Below, one piece after another: positions 1 through 7,168 of a DNA stretch of 29,078 nt. The stretch comes from an uncultured Bacteroidales bacterium (GTDB taxonomy: Bacteria; Bacteroidota; Bacteroidia; Bacteroidales; Paludibacteraceae), in the NCBI GenBank assembly GCA_900321775.1, contig ONXE01000004.1, positions 1 to 29,078 of the forward strand. Reading direction: 5' to 3'. The position numbers and the translations under genes were made by a program. Below the pieces are notes generated by a model that had not been told where the DNA came from, made no database searches, and worked only from the letters and a program-made list of their open reading frames with translations. Numbering within the stretch: the stretch's first letter is position 1; the number at the start of each line of letters is the position of its first letter.

Positions 1-1942
1 TTTGTGCGGGCCGGAGTAGGCAACGGTGACGGTCTTGCCTTCATAGGGGGTGGCGCCATCGACTTGGCCGTCTATCGTCCAGTCCGTGTTGTCGTTGCCG
101 TAGGCAAACGTAACGGAGTGAGTAGGAATGGCTGCGTAGTGGACGCCGATGGTCTGGTCTGCGTTCGACATGGTCAGCGTGACCGTAGTCTCGGTCTGAG
201 CCGTAATAGTGCCGCCGCCCGTGACGGTATATCCGCCAAACACGTAACCTTCCGGCGCGTCGGCATGGCTTAATGTGAGTGTTATCTCGTCGCCGTCGCC
301 AAAGAACAGCTCGCTGTTATTCTCGTTGCTGCACATGAGCCCGCCGTTGTGGTAAGCGGTGATACCGCTGACGTTATACACAAGCGTTTCGCCCGAGAGG
401 GTCTTGTCGGAGATGGTGACGTTATCGCCTGCGGAGATTTCACGCGCGGCCGTGCCCTGGACAGCGCCGAGGCTCTGGGTGTAGTAGCTTTGGTTGACGG
501 TGGGAGAGTTGCCTCGGGCAAAAGTGGCGCTGCCGGTACCGCTGACGCTCATCTGCCCGGGGTATAAGAGCGAGCCGTTGATAATCAGCGTGCCGTCGTT
601 GTAGCCCACGAAACCGGAGCAGTGGGTGGTGGATGAGCCAATCAGACTGCCGCCGAAGAGGCAACCGGTGATTTCTACGGTCACGCCATTATTCACTTTG
701 CCAATGATTCCGCCTTGAGTACCATCGCCCTCGACGCTGCTGATGATTGCGCCAATACAGCTACAGTTGTTGATCTCGGCGCTACCCTTTGCTGCGCCAA
801 TCAACCCGCCTGCAGGTGGTGAGCGATCCGGCCACTTCCAGATTCATGATGAAGGGATGGCTGACCTGGCTGCTCCCCGTAGGTGTGGTCTCGCTGACGT
901 AACAGAACAGACCCGCGTAATCACGCTCGTCGCTGTGGAGGTTCACAGTCACCGTATTGCCCTGCCCGTCGAACGTGCCGCAGAAGTCGTGGTTCGAGCT
1001 GCCCGCCATGCGCGTGATGGGGTCCTCCAACGTACCGATATCGTTGTTCAATTTCACTGTCTTGCCGCTGAAGCGGTTGTAGGTGGTGTTGTCCTGCAGC
1101 GCATCGCAGAACATGCCCCAGCCCACAGCACTCCAGATGGTGTACGTGTCGTCGCCGTCGTCGGTAAAGTGGGCCGGGGTCAGGGTCACGTTGTCGGGGA
1201 TATTGACGTTGTTGCCGCGGTAGATGTTGGTGCCGTTTATGAGCGCCTGGCCGTCCTTGATGTTCACCGTGCCGCTGTGGCTGGAAACCGCAATAAAATC
1301 ATCGGCTTTCGTCCAGCCGAGGGAGATGACACCCCCGTTAGCGTGGATGCCCCATCCGGCGCGGCCGGTGGCGGTCACCTTGCCGCCGTTGACGGTAACG
1401 TTGTGGGTGATTCCATGAGTGGCATGGATGCCGGTGACTGAGCCGGTGGCGGTGACTGTGCCGCCGTTGATGACGATGCTGTCACAATGGATGGCGTACT
1501 GGCCCGTGGCGGTGACTGTGCCGCCGTTGATGACGATGACGCTGTCGGAAAAGATGCCATAGCCGTATTCGCTAGTGGATTTGGCGGTGAGAGTGCCGGT
1601 GCCGTGGGTCTGGCCATAGATGGTCAGAATGTTGTTGTGCTCTCCACGGATGCCAACGCCATTGTTGCTCACGCTCATCGTCTTGCCGTCGGTCAGGATG
1701 ATGTTCACGTTGCCATAGCAGTCAATCGCGTGGTTGTAACTGATGTCGTTGCTCACGACGTACCACGTGGTCGTGCCGTCGCTGCCGAGGTAGCCCTCCG
1801 AGCCGGTAAGCACGGTGGCGTTGACGCTCTGTGGACCGCCGTACGCGTCGATGTAATCGACCGCCCACGCCGTTGTGGCCGCGAACAGCATAACTAACAG
1901 CGGTACAGTTGTCCGCATGAAATAAGTAAAACTCTTTTTCAT
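1..1942 (-). pseudogene. Secreted beta-helix / GLUG-repeat surface protein, frameshifted, 3' end outside window
   Basis: The N-terminus is a signal peptide (MKKSFTYF, hydrophobic core, cut near AWA-VD). A low-complexity beta-helix follows, with repeated INGGTVTATG units (residues about 130-220), then a region like GLUG-motif proteins. The first frame stops at 782, but the sequence just before it (GSLTT, then CRRV) is out of register: dropping one base near 814 gives GSLTTAGGLIGAAKG and an open frame with no stop down to base 1. That part has further GLUG-like units (GGIIGKVNNG, CSGFVGYNDG) and a later TVTLTMSNADQ stretch. It is therefore one gene of over 640 codons with a single-base insertion, or a sequence error. 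It is probably an exported, cell-surface, possibly glycan-binding protein; the sorting domain would lie beyond the window. The family is clear in type, but the exact function is unknown. Confidence 0.75.
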
Positions 1943-1990
1943 ATACCATAAAATAATACGTTACACAATCTCTGGAATCGTTTCCGGCTG

Positions 1991-2021
1991 CAAAGTTACT
2001 GCTTTTTTTTTATATGTGCAA
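1991..2021 (-). promoter_or_regulatory. Bacteroidota-type promoter of the surface protein gene
   Basis: On the minus strand, TTG (2021-2019), a 20-nt spacer and TAACTTTG (1998-1991) match the -33/-7 pattern of the primary Bacteroidota sigma factor. The start codon lies about 50 nt downstream, at 1942. The 19 bases around the -7 box (AAAAAAGCAGTAACTTTGC) also occur in the rpsA promoter. Confidence 0.75.
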
Positions 2022-2080
2022 GAAAAATCGTCACAAAATGAAAAATGACAAATAAGAGTTGGCAAAAATGCACACCGTGC

Positions 2081-2132
2081 ATGGTTAATGGTTCTTACCT
2101 CGCAGGCTCGGACGATCGGACGCAGGGCGTCC
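2081..2132. repeat. GGTTAAT heptamer pair next to a short GC hairpin in a gene-free spacer
   Basis: The divergent spacer 1943-2384 holds no convincing gene. It contains ATGGTTA-ATGGTT (2081-2093) followed by a perfect hairpin GGACGC-AGG-GCGTCC (2118-2132). The same heptamer unit recurs beside a hairpin at 24048-24134. Two short overlapping frames (64 codons on plus, 80 codons on minus, about 2085-2327) were judged not to be genes. No clear promoter was found for the plus-strand operon starting at 2385. Confidence 0.5.
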
Positions 2133-2384
2133 TTTGCGGCAACCAGCAGCGGTAACTACCAAGAAGCCAAGAAAGTATTTAGGATAAAGAAAAATATCAA
2201 CAATCCCTGCAACAAACCAATGGTATTTAAATCTAAGAACCTGCCAACCGGAGATGTTATGAAAACGAAAATGCCAAAGTAGCGGATAAAATACTACGTA
2301 GTATGACTTTTTTTGCGTCAGTTGCATAGTTTAGCACGGTTTTTGTAGATAAAAATCCGATGTATAGATGACAAGATAACAAAA

Positions 2385-4844
2385 ATGAACAAAATCTACG
2401 AATACTTCCGTACTCACAAGGTCATGCTTTGGCTGACGTTGAGTATCACCACTATTGCTTTCGGCGTGTTCGGCCTGATGTGTCCGCTGGAGGAGAACAT
2501 TATGAAACTGCTTCCTTCGGCGGACAAAGATGCCACTATCACTCTGTCTTTCTCGGACATCAAGGTGAAAGACAAGATGTTTGTGCAGGTATGCACTCGC
2601 GAGGGCGCAGAACTGTCGCAGGACGAGTTGGCAGGCATCATGGACGAGTTTATGGAGGCTGTGCTGGCAGGCGATTCGACCAATCAGTACATCGCTTCGG
2701 CACTATACCAGATAGACCCTTCCCTATTGATGGAAGCGGGCAACTACCTGATGGAGCATGCGCCCGGGTATCTGGATTTCACGGACGCAGAGATGGACAG
2801 TCTGACCTCGGTAGAACATATCGAGACGACCATCCATCAGTATCTGCAACTGATGGAGACTCCTCTTGGCGAGCAGATGTACGACCTGTTGTCGTATGAC
2901 CCCTGCGGCATCGTGATGGCCAAGACCGGCCTGAGCGGGATGATGGAAAGTATGGAGAGCAACGGCCCTTCGCGCTTCAACGGTACGCACCTGTTCTCCG
3001 AAGACGGCAGGACATGTCTGGCTTTCTTTGACCCGAACATGTCGCTGAATGAATCGGCCAAGGCCTCGAAGATGATCAAAGAGCTGCGCAAGGTCAAAAG
3101 TGATGTCGAGGCCGCCCATCCCGAGGTGGAAGTACTATGGCACGGTGCGCTGGCGCTGTCTGCCGGCAACTCGATGCAGACCAAAGAGGACCTGTTCAGC
3201 ACCATCCTGATCTCGCTGCTTATCATTGTCATTTTGTTGGGCATCTGCTTCAAGCGCCCGAAATATATCGTGGCTATGCTGCTGCCGATAGCGTACGGTG
3301 CTTTCTGCTCGTTGGCTATCATCCATATGACGCGCGGCAGCATGTCGCTGCTGGCGTTGGGTCTGGGCGCCGTAGTTCTGGGCGTGGCGATGAGTTACTG
3401 CATGCACGTGCTGATTCAGTACATCTACACGGGCGATGCGCGTGACACGGTACGCGTACAGACCAAGCCGGTTCTGATGGGTTCGATTACCACTATCGGT
3501 GCCTTTATCGGCCTGCTGTTCACCCAATCGGCGTTGCTGCAAGACTTCGGTTTGTTTGCCTCGCTGGCAGTAGCAGGCACCACCCTGGCCTCGCTGATTT
3601 TCATGCCGCAGTTCTTCCCGAAGAACCACGAGCCTAACCGCAAAGCGTTCGCTTTCCTGGAGCGCATCAATGCCATTCAGATAGACCGTCACAAGTGGGT
3701 GTTGGCGATAGTGCTGATTTTCTGCGCGGTATGTATCGGCTTCTCCGGCCGTTATACGTTCGACAGCGACCTGCACAACATCAATTATATGTCCGACTTC
3801 ACCGTTCGTTCGATGAGCAAATGGGCGGAGAACACCAACCACGGCTACGCCGACCAGTACTATGCCTCTACGGGCAAGACGCTGGACGAAGCCCTGGAGA
3901 ACCTGCCGGCAATAGAAGCTGCGTGCGACTCGCTGCAACAGACGGGACTGGTGAAGAGTTTCACCCGCACAGGCACGCTGCTGCCCTGCCGTAGCGTGCA
4001 GGAGGAGCGTATCGCCCATTGGGCCGAGTACTTCACGCCGGAGAAGCAGGCGCAGGTGTGGAAGAACGTACAGCAGGCCTGCGCTCGCGCCGACATCGAC
4101 CCGGAAATGTTCCTCAGTTTCCAGGGCTTGATGACAGCCGAGCAAGAGCCGCAAAACTTGTACGAAGCCGGAATCATCCCCGAGTCGATAAGCAACCTGT
4201 TTGTAGAGAAAGTAGGCGACGACTGGCTGGTTTTCTTCCCGGTACTGACGACCGAGGCCGACAAGAACGCAGGCATGGATGCCCTGGACGATGTGCACGG
4301 GTGTATCGTGCTGGACCCCTATCACTACACCGCTTCGCTGGTGGAGATGGTGCATGACGACTTCAACCTGATCATGCTCATCTCGTCAATCTTCGTGTTC
4401 CTGTTGCTGCTGGTGAGCTACAAGAACCTGTGGATCTCGCTGATCGCTTTTGCGCCGATGATGATCTCATGGTACACGGTGCTGGGCGCGATGGCTATCT
4501 TCGGCCAAACGTTCAACATGATTAACGTGGTCATCAGTTCGTTTATCTTCGGTATAGGCGTGGACTACTCGATTTTCATCATGGACGGCCTGCGCAAACA
4601 ACATTCGGACGGCGCAGACGACAAGACCATCGTTTACCACAAGACGGCCATAACCATCTCAGGCACAGTGCTTTGCATATGTATGTTCTCTCTGTTCTTT
4701 GCTAAACATCCGGCTCTGCACTCCATCGCGTTTGCATCGCTTGTGGGCATGATTACAACTATCATGCTGTCCTATACCCTCCAGCCGAATCTGTACCGAC
4801 TGTATGTGAAACTAAAAACCGGTAAAAAGCCGGCAACCAAATAA
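2385..4844 (+). CDS. MMPL/RND-family exporter (COG4258-like)
   Basis: This 819-residue inner-membrane transporter has the duplicated RND layout. There is one membrane helix near residues 14-32, a large periplasmic loop, a helix bundle at about 265-410, a further helix near 440, a second loop, and a last bundle at about 660-800. Typical segments are GLGAVVLGVAMSYCMHVLIQ in the first half and GIGVDYSIFIMDGL in the second. Such proteins use the proton motive force to move lipids or lipid-linked products. It starts at ATG 2385, and only 8 nt separate it from the LolA-like gene, so the two are surely co-transcribed. This exporter/LolA pairing is also found in aryl-polyene lipid clusters, but no ketosynthase or acyl-carrier genes are present here. 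The substrate is unknown. Confidence 0.88.
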   Translation: MNKIYEYFRTHKVMLWLTLSITTIAFGVFGLMCPLEENIMKLLPSADKDATITLSFSDIKVKDKMFVQVCTREGAELSQDELAGIMDEFMEAVLAGDSTNQYIASALYQIDPSLLMEAGNYLMEHAPGYLDFTDAEMDSLTSVEHIETTIHQYLQLMETPLGEQMYDLLSYDPCGIVMAKTGLSGMMESMESNGPSRFNGTHLFSEDGRTCLAFFDPNMSLNESAKASKMIKELRKVKSDVEAAHPEVEVLWHGALALSAGNSMQTKEDLFSTILISLLIIVILLGICFKRPKYIVAMLLPIAYGAFCSLAIIHMTRGSMSLLALGLGAVVLGVAMSYCMHVLIQYIYTGDARDTVRVQTKPVLMGSITTIGAFIGLLFTQSALLQDFGLFASLAVAGTTLASLIFMPQFFPKNHEPNRKAFAFLERINAIQIDRHKWVLAIVLIFCAVCIGFSGRYTFDSDLHNINYMSDFTVRSMSKWAENTNHGYADQYYASTGKTLDEALENLPAIEAACDSLQQTGLVKSFTRTGTLLPCRSVQEERIAHWAEYFTPEKQAQVWKNVQQACARADIDPEMFLSFQGLMTAEQEPQNLYEAGIIPESISNLFVEKVGDDWLVFFPVLTTEADKNAGMDALDDVHGCIVLDPYHYTASLVEMVHDDFNLIMLISSIFVFLLLLVSYKNLWISLIAFAPMMISWYTVLGAMAIFGQTFNMINVVISSFIFGIGVDYSIFIMDGLRKQHSDGADDKTIVYHKTAITISGTVLCICMFSLFFAKHPALHSIAFASLVGMITTIMLSYTLQPNLYRLYVKLKTGKKPATK

Positions 4845-4852
4845 GAGAAGAT

Positions 4853-5407
4853 ATGAAAAGAACATTTGTAATAATTGCTTGCGCCGTTATGGCCATCAGT
4901 GCGTTTGCACAAGACATTGATCAGAAGATTCTGAAACTGCAGAAAGCCACGTACACCATGCCGTTTTCGGAGGTGAAAGTGATGCCTAAGTTGAAGAAAG
5001 AAACGACTAAAGTGGGCACGCTGGAGTGGCGTTCTCCGGACTATCTGCGTATGGATTTCACCGACCCTGAAGGCGATTACAACCTGATAGAAGGACTTAA
5101 CTTCAGCGTATGCATGAAGGGTGCAGTTCAGAAACTGCCGGCCAAAGACACCAACTCGAAGACCGGGGTGTTGCGTGAGACGTTGCTGTTAGCTTTTCAG
5201 GGCAAAGTGGCAGAAATAGCCGAGCTGAACAAGACCGACATCAACTACTCGGAAAAGGGTGGCCGTTACGTGTGCGACCTGGTGGCCGAGCAGCCCAAGC
5301 ACGGCGTGAAAGCACTGGTGCTGGAGTACGACAAGAAGACCGGACACCTGCTGCTATTGACCATCACCGAGACAAACGGCAACTACACGACGTGGAGCGT
5401 TAAATAA
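4853..5407 (+). CDS. LolA-like outer membrane lipoprotein carrier protein
   Basis: This 184-residue protein has a signal peptide (MKRTFVIIACAVMAISAFAQ) and is periplasmic. The body has the LolA/LolB-type fold pattern: a short helix, then beta strands such as GTLEWRSPDYLRMDF and later LVLEYDKKTGHLLLLTITE. Proteins of this family carry lipids or lipoproteins across the periplasm. It lies 8 nt after the MMPL exporter, which suggests that the exporter hands cargo to it. It may not be the housekeeping LolA, because exporter-linked paralogues are common and no LolCDE genes are nearby. It is followed by a heptamer repeat rather than a terminator, so transcription probably continues into the next gene. 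Confidence 0.82.
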   Translation: MKRTFVIIACAVMAISAFAQDIDQKILKLQKATYTMPFSEVKVMPKLKKETTKVGTLEWRSPDYLRMDFTDPEGDYNLIEGLNFSVCMKGAVQKLPAKDTNSKTGVLRETLLLAFQGKVAEIAELNKTDINYSEKGGRYVCDLVAEQPKHGVKALVLEYDKKTGHLLLLTITETNGNYTTWSVK

Positions 5408-5445
5408 GGTCAAAGGTCAAAGGTCTAAAGTCAAAGGTCAAAAGT
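5408..5445 (+). repeat. Five tandem 7-nt repeats filling the spacer between two genes
   Basis: From the base after the LolA stop codon to the base before the next ATG, the spacer is GGTCAAA, GGTCAAA, GGTCTAA, AGTCAAA, GGTCAAA and a final AGT. The array thus also forms the translation initiation region of the downstream gene. Confidence 0.9.
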
Positions 5446-6114
5446 ATGCGGGTGGTGTATGTAGAGGATGCGGTTATTCAGGCCGCGCGGGAATGGGCCG
5501 AGCGGTTTGCCAAGACGATGGAACGGTCGTTCGACGTCGTCCCGGCTGATGCGTTCACGGAGGACGTGGAGGCCGATTTTCTCATCTTTGCCACCCATGC
5601 GAAAAGCCGCAGCGTACAGCGTTTTCTGAACGCTTCGCGCGAGTTGAGGATTCCTTACCTGTTTCTCACACCGCAGATGCATTATCCCGAAGACACGGTG
5701 CTTGGCAACGTCCTGGCGCCTGTGACCGTGCTGGAAGAGGAAGTGCATAAAGCCGAGTTGCTGAGTCATCTGGCGCGCTATACGGACACTACTGTCACGT
5801 TGCTGACCGCCAAAGACTACGGCAGCCGGGCCCGCACGAACACGGACAAGATTCGCACTTTCCTCGAGTCGCGCCAAGCCGACTTGGGCAAGTCGTTCGA
5901 CATTCGGACGGAGACAGCCCGCAGTGACAGTATGTCGCTATACAAAGAGGTGATGAACGTCCGCGGGGCGGATATGATTGTTTGGACGGCATCCAGAGAC
6001 TATGGTCTGGACGACCTGATTTTCGGGCCTGCGGAGCGCAAACTGATTCTGCGGTCGGTTGTGCCCATTGCATTGTTGAACCCAAGAGGCGATTTGTTCA
6101 GCCTCTGTGATTGA
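5446..6114 (+). CDS. UspA-like (universal stress protein) domain protein
   Basis: This 222-residue soluble protein has no signal peptide or membrane segment. The pattern fits a degenerate tandem Usp (HUP-type) fold: an opening beta strand (MRVVYVED), a helix, then ADFLIFATHAKS and, in the second half, VTLLTAKDYG, ADMIVWTASRDYG and SVVPIALLNPRGD, which resembles the last strand and loop of Usp domains. The classical ATP-binding G-2X-G-9X-G-S/T is not obvious. The start ATG directly follows the heptamer array. The gene sits in the plus-strand group with the exporter, LolA-like and WlbA-like genes, and its stop is 8 nt before the next ATG. Its role is unknown; family assignment is by pattern only. 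Confidence 0.6.
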   Translation: MRVVYVEDAVIQAAREWAERFAKTMERSFDVVPADAFTEDVEADFLIFATHAKSRSVQRFLNASRELRIPYLFLTPQMHYPEDTVLGNVLAPVTVLEEEVHKAELLSHLARYTDTTVTLLTAKDYGSRARTNTDKIRTFLESRQADLGKSFDIRTETARSDSMSLYKEVMNVRGADMIVWTASRDYGLDDLIFGPAERKLILRSVVPIALLNPRGDLFSLCD

Positions 6115-6121
6115 ATATAAC

Positions 6122-7087
6122 ATGAAGAACTTCGCACTTATCGGCGTGGCAGGCTACATAGCGCCCCGTCATATAAAAGCCATCCAAGACACCGGCAACA
6201 ACCTGATGGTGGCAATGGACAAATTCGACTGCGTGGGACGGTTGGACAGTTCGTTCCCGGACTGCTCTTTTTTCACGGAGAACGAGCAGTTTGACCGCTA
6301 TTGCACCAAGCAGATGCATTCGGACAACCCGCTGTCGTGGGTCTCGATTTGCACGCCTAACTATACGCACGACTCGTATATCCGTTACGGTCTGAGACTG
6401 GGTTGCAACGTGATCTGCGAGAAGCCGCTGGTGCTCAATCCGTATAACATCGACAACCTGCTGGAGATAGAGCAATCCACAGGGCATCAAGCGTACAATA
6501 TCCTGCAATTGCGTCTTCACCCGGCCATTGTGGCGCTGAAGAAGAAGGTGCAAGAGGGTCCCAAAGACCGCGTGTATGACGTGGACCTGACGTATATCAC
6601 TGCGCGGGGCAAGTGGTACTACGCGTCGTGGAAAGGCAATGAGAGCAAGTCCGGCGGTATTGCCACGAACATAGGCGTGCATTTCTACGACATGCTGCAG
6701 TGGGTATTCGGGCCGGTGAAGGAGAACATCGTGCATGTGATGTCCTTCGACCGCGTGGCGGGTTATCTGGAACTGGAGAAAGCGCGTGTGCGTTATTTCC
6801 TGAGCATCAACGCAGACTGTCTGCCCGAGAACGCCGTGGAAGGCGAGAAGCGCACGTACCGAACGCTGACGATTGACGGCGAGACGTTTGAGTTCAGTGG
6901 CGGTTTCACGGAACTGCATACCGAGAGTTACAAGCAGATCCTAGCGGGCAATGGTTTCCGCATCGCGGAGGCTCGGCCCTGCATTGAGATAGTGAGTACG
7001 ATTCGCCACGCCACGCCTATCGGTTTGAAGGGCGAGTACCATCCCCTGGCCAAACTGCCCCTCTCGCCACATCCGTTTACGGTATAG
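6122..7087 (+). CDS. wlbA: Gfo/Idh/MocA oxidoreductase, WlbA/WbpB-like (UDP-GlcNAcA 3-dehydrogenase type)
   Basis: The product has 321 residues from the preferred ATG at 6122; an upstream GTG at 6107 overlaps the previous stop. The N-terminal Rossmann half begins MKNFALIGVAGYIAPRH, and the family motif CEKPL is present with the following LNPYN. The second half has DVDLTYITARGKWYY and SGGIATNIGVHFYDML, both hallmarks of the WlbA/WbpB group, which oxidises C3 of UDP-N-acetylglucosaminuronic acid with NAD on the way to diacetylated mannuronic-acid sugars in surface polysaccharides. No WbpA, WbpE, WbpD or WbpI partner is next to it, so the partners must be encoded elsewhere or the substrate differs. 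The UspA-like gene ends only 8 nt before. Confidence 0.82.
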   Translation: MKNFALIGVAGYIAPRHIKAIQDTGNNLMVAMDKFDCVGRLDSSFPDCSFFTENEQFDRYCTKQMHSDNPLSWVSICTPNYTHDSYIRYGLRLGCNVICEKPLVLNPYNIDNLLEIEQSTGHQAYNILQLRLHPAIVALKKKVQEGPKDRVYDVDLTYITARGKWYYASWKGNESKSGGIATNIGVHFYDMLQWVFGPVKENIVHVMSFDRVAGYLELEKARVRYFLSINADCLPENAVEGEKRTYRTLTIDGETFEFSGGFTELHTESYKQILAGNGFRIAEARPCIEIVSTIRHATPIGLKGEYHPLAKLPLSPHPFTV

Positions 7088-7102
7088 CCCAAGGGCCCGG
7101 AT

Positions 7103-7126
7103 GTCTCTCGACTCTTGACTCTTGAC
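7103..7126. repeat. GACTCTT heptamer repeat
   Basis: Two exact copies of GACTCTT plus GAC (7110-7126), preceded by an imperfect copy GTCTCTC (7103-7109), lie between the WlbA-like gene and the terminator. This is the same 7-nt period as the array at 5408 but with another sequence. Confidence 0.75.
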
Positions 7127-7135
7127 AAAAAAAAA

Positions 7136-7168
7136 GAGCGCCGCAAGATTGCGACGCTCGATTTTTTT
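7136..7168. terminator. Bidirectional rho-independent terminator
   Basis: The hairpin at 7136-7159 pairs GAGCG with CGCTC and CGCA with TGCG around a 4-nt loop, with one C/A mismatch. It is followed by seven T on the plus strand (7162-7168) and by nine T on the minus strand (A run 7127-7135). It can end both the plus-strand operon and the minus-strand acyl-CoA ligase operon; the plus T-run overlaps the ligase stop codon. Confidence 0.88.

Noticed and set aside
2085..2327. An 80-codon minus frame and a 64-codon plus frame in the first divergent spacer
   Set aside because: They overlap each other, run through a repeat and a hairpin, show no family pattern and have no promoter.
3135..4355. A 406-codon minus frame inside the MMPL exporter
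   Set aside because: It is rich in His, Arg and Gln, as expected for an antisense shadow; the exporter is real.
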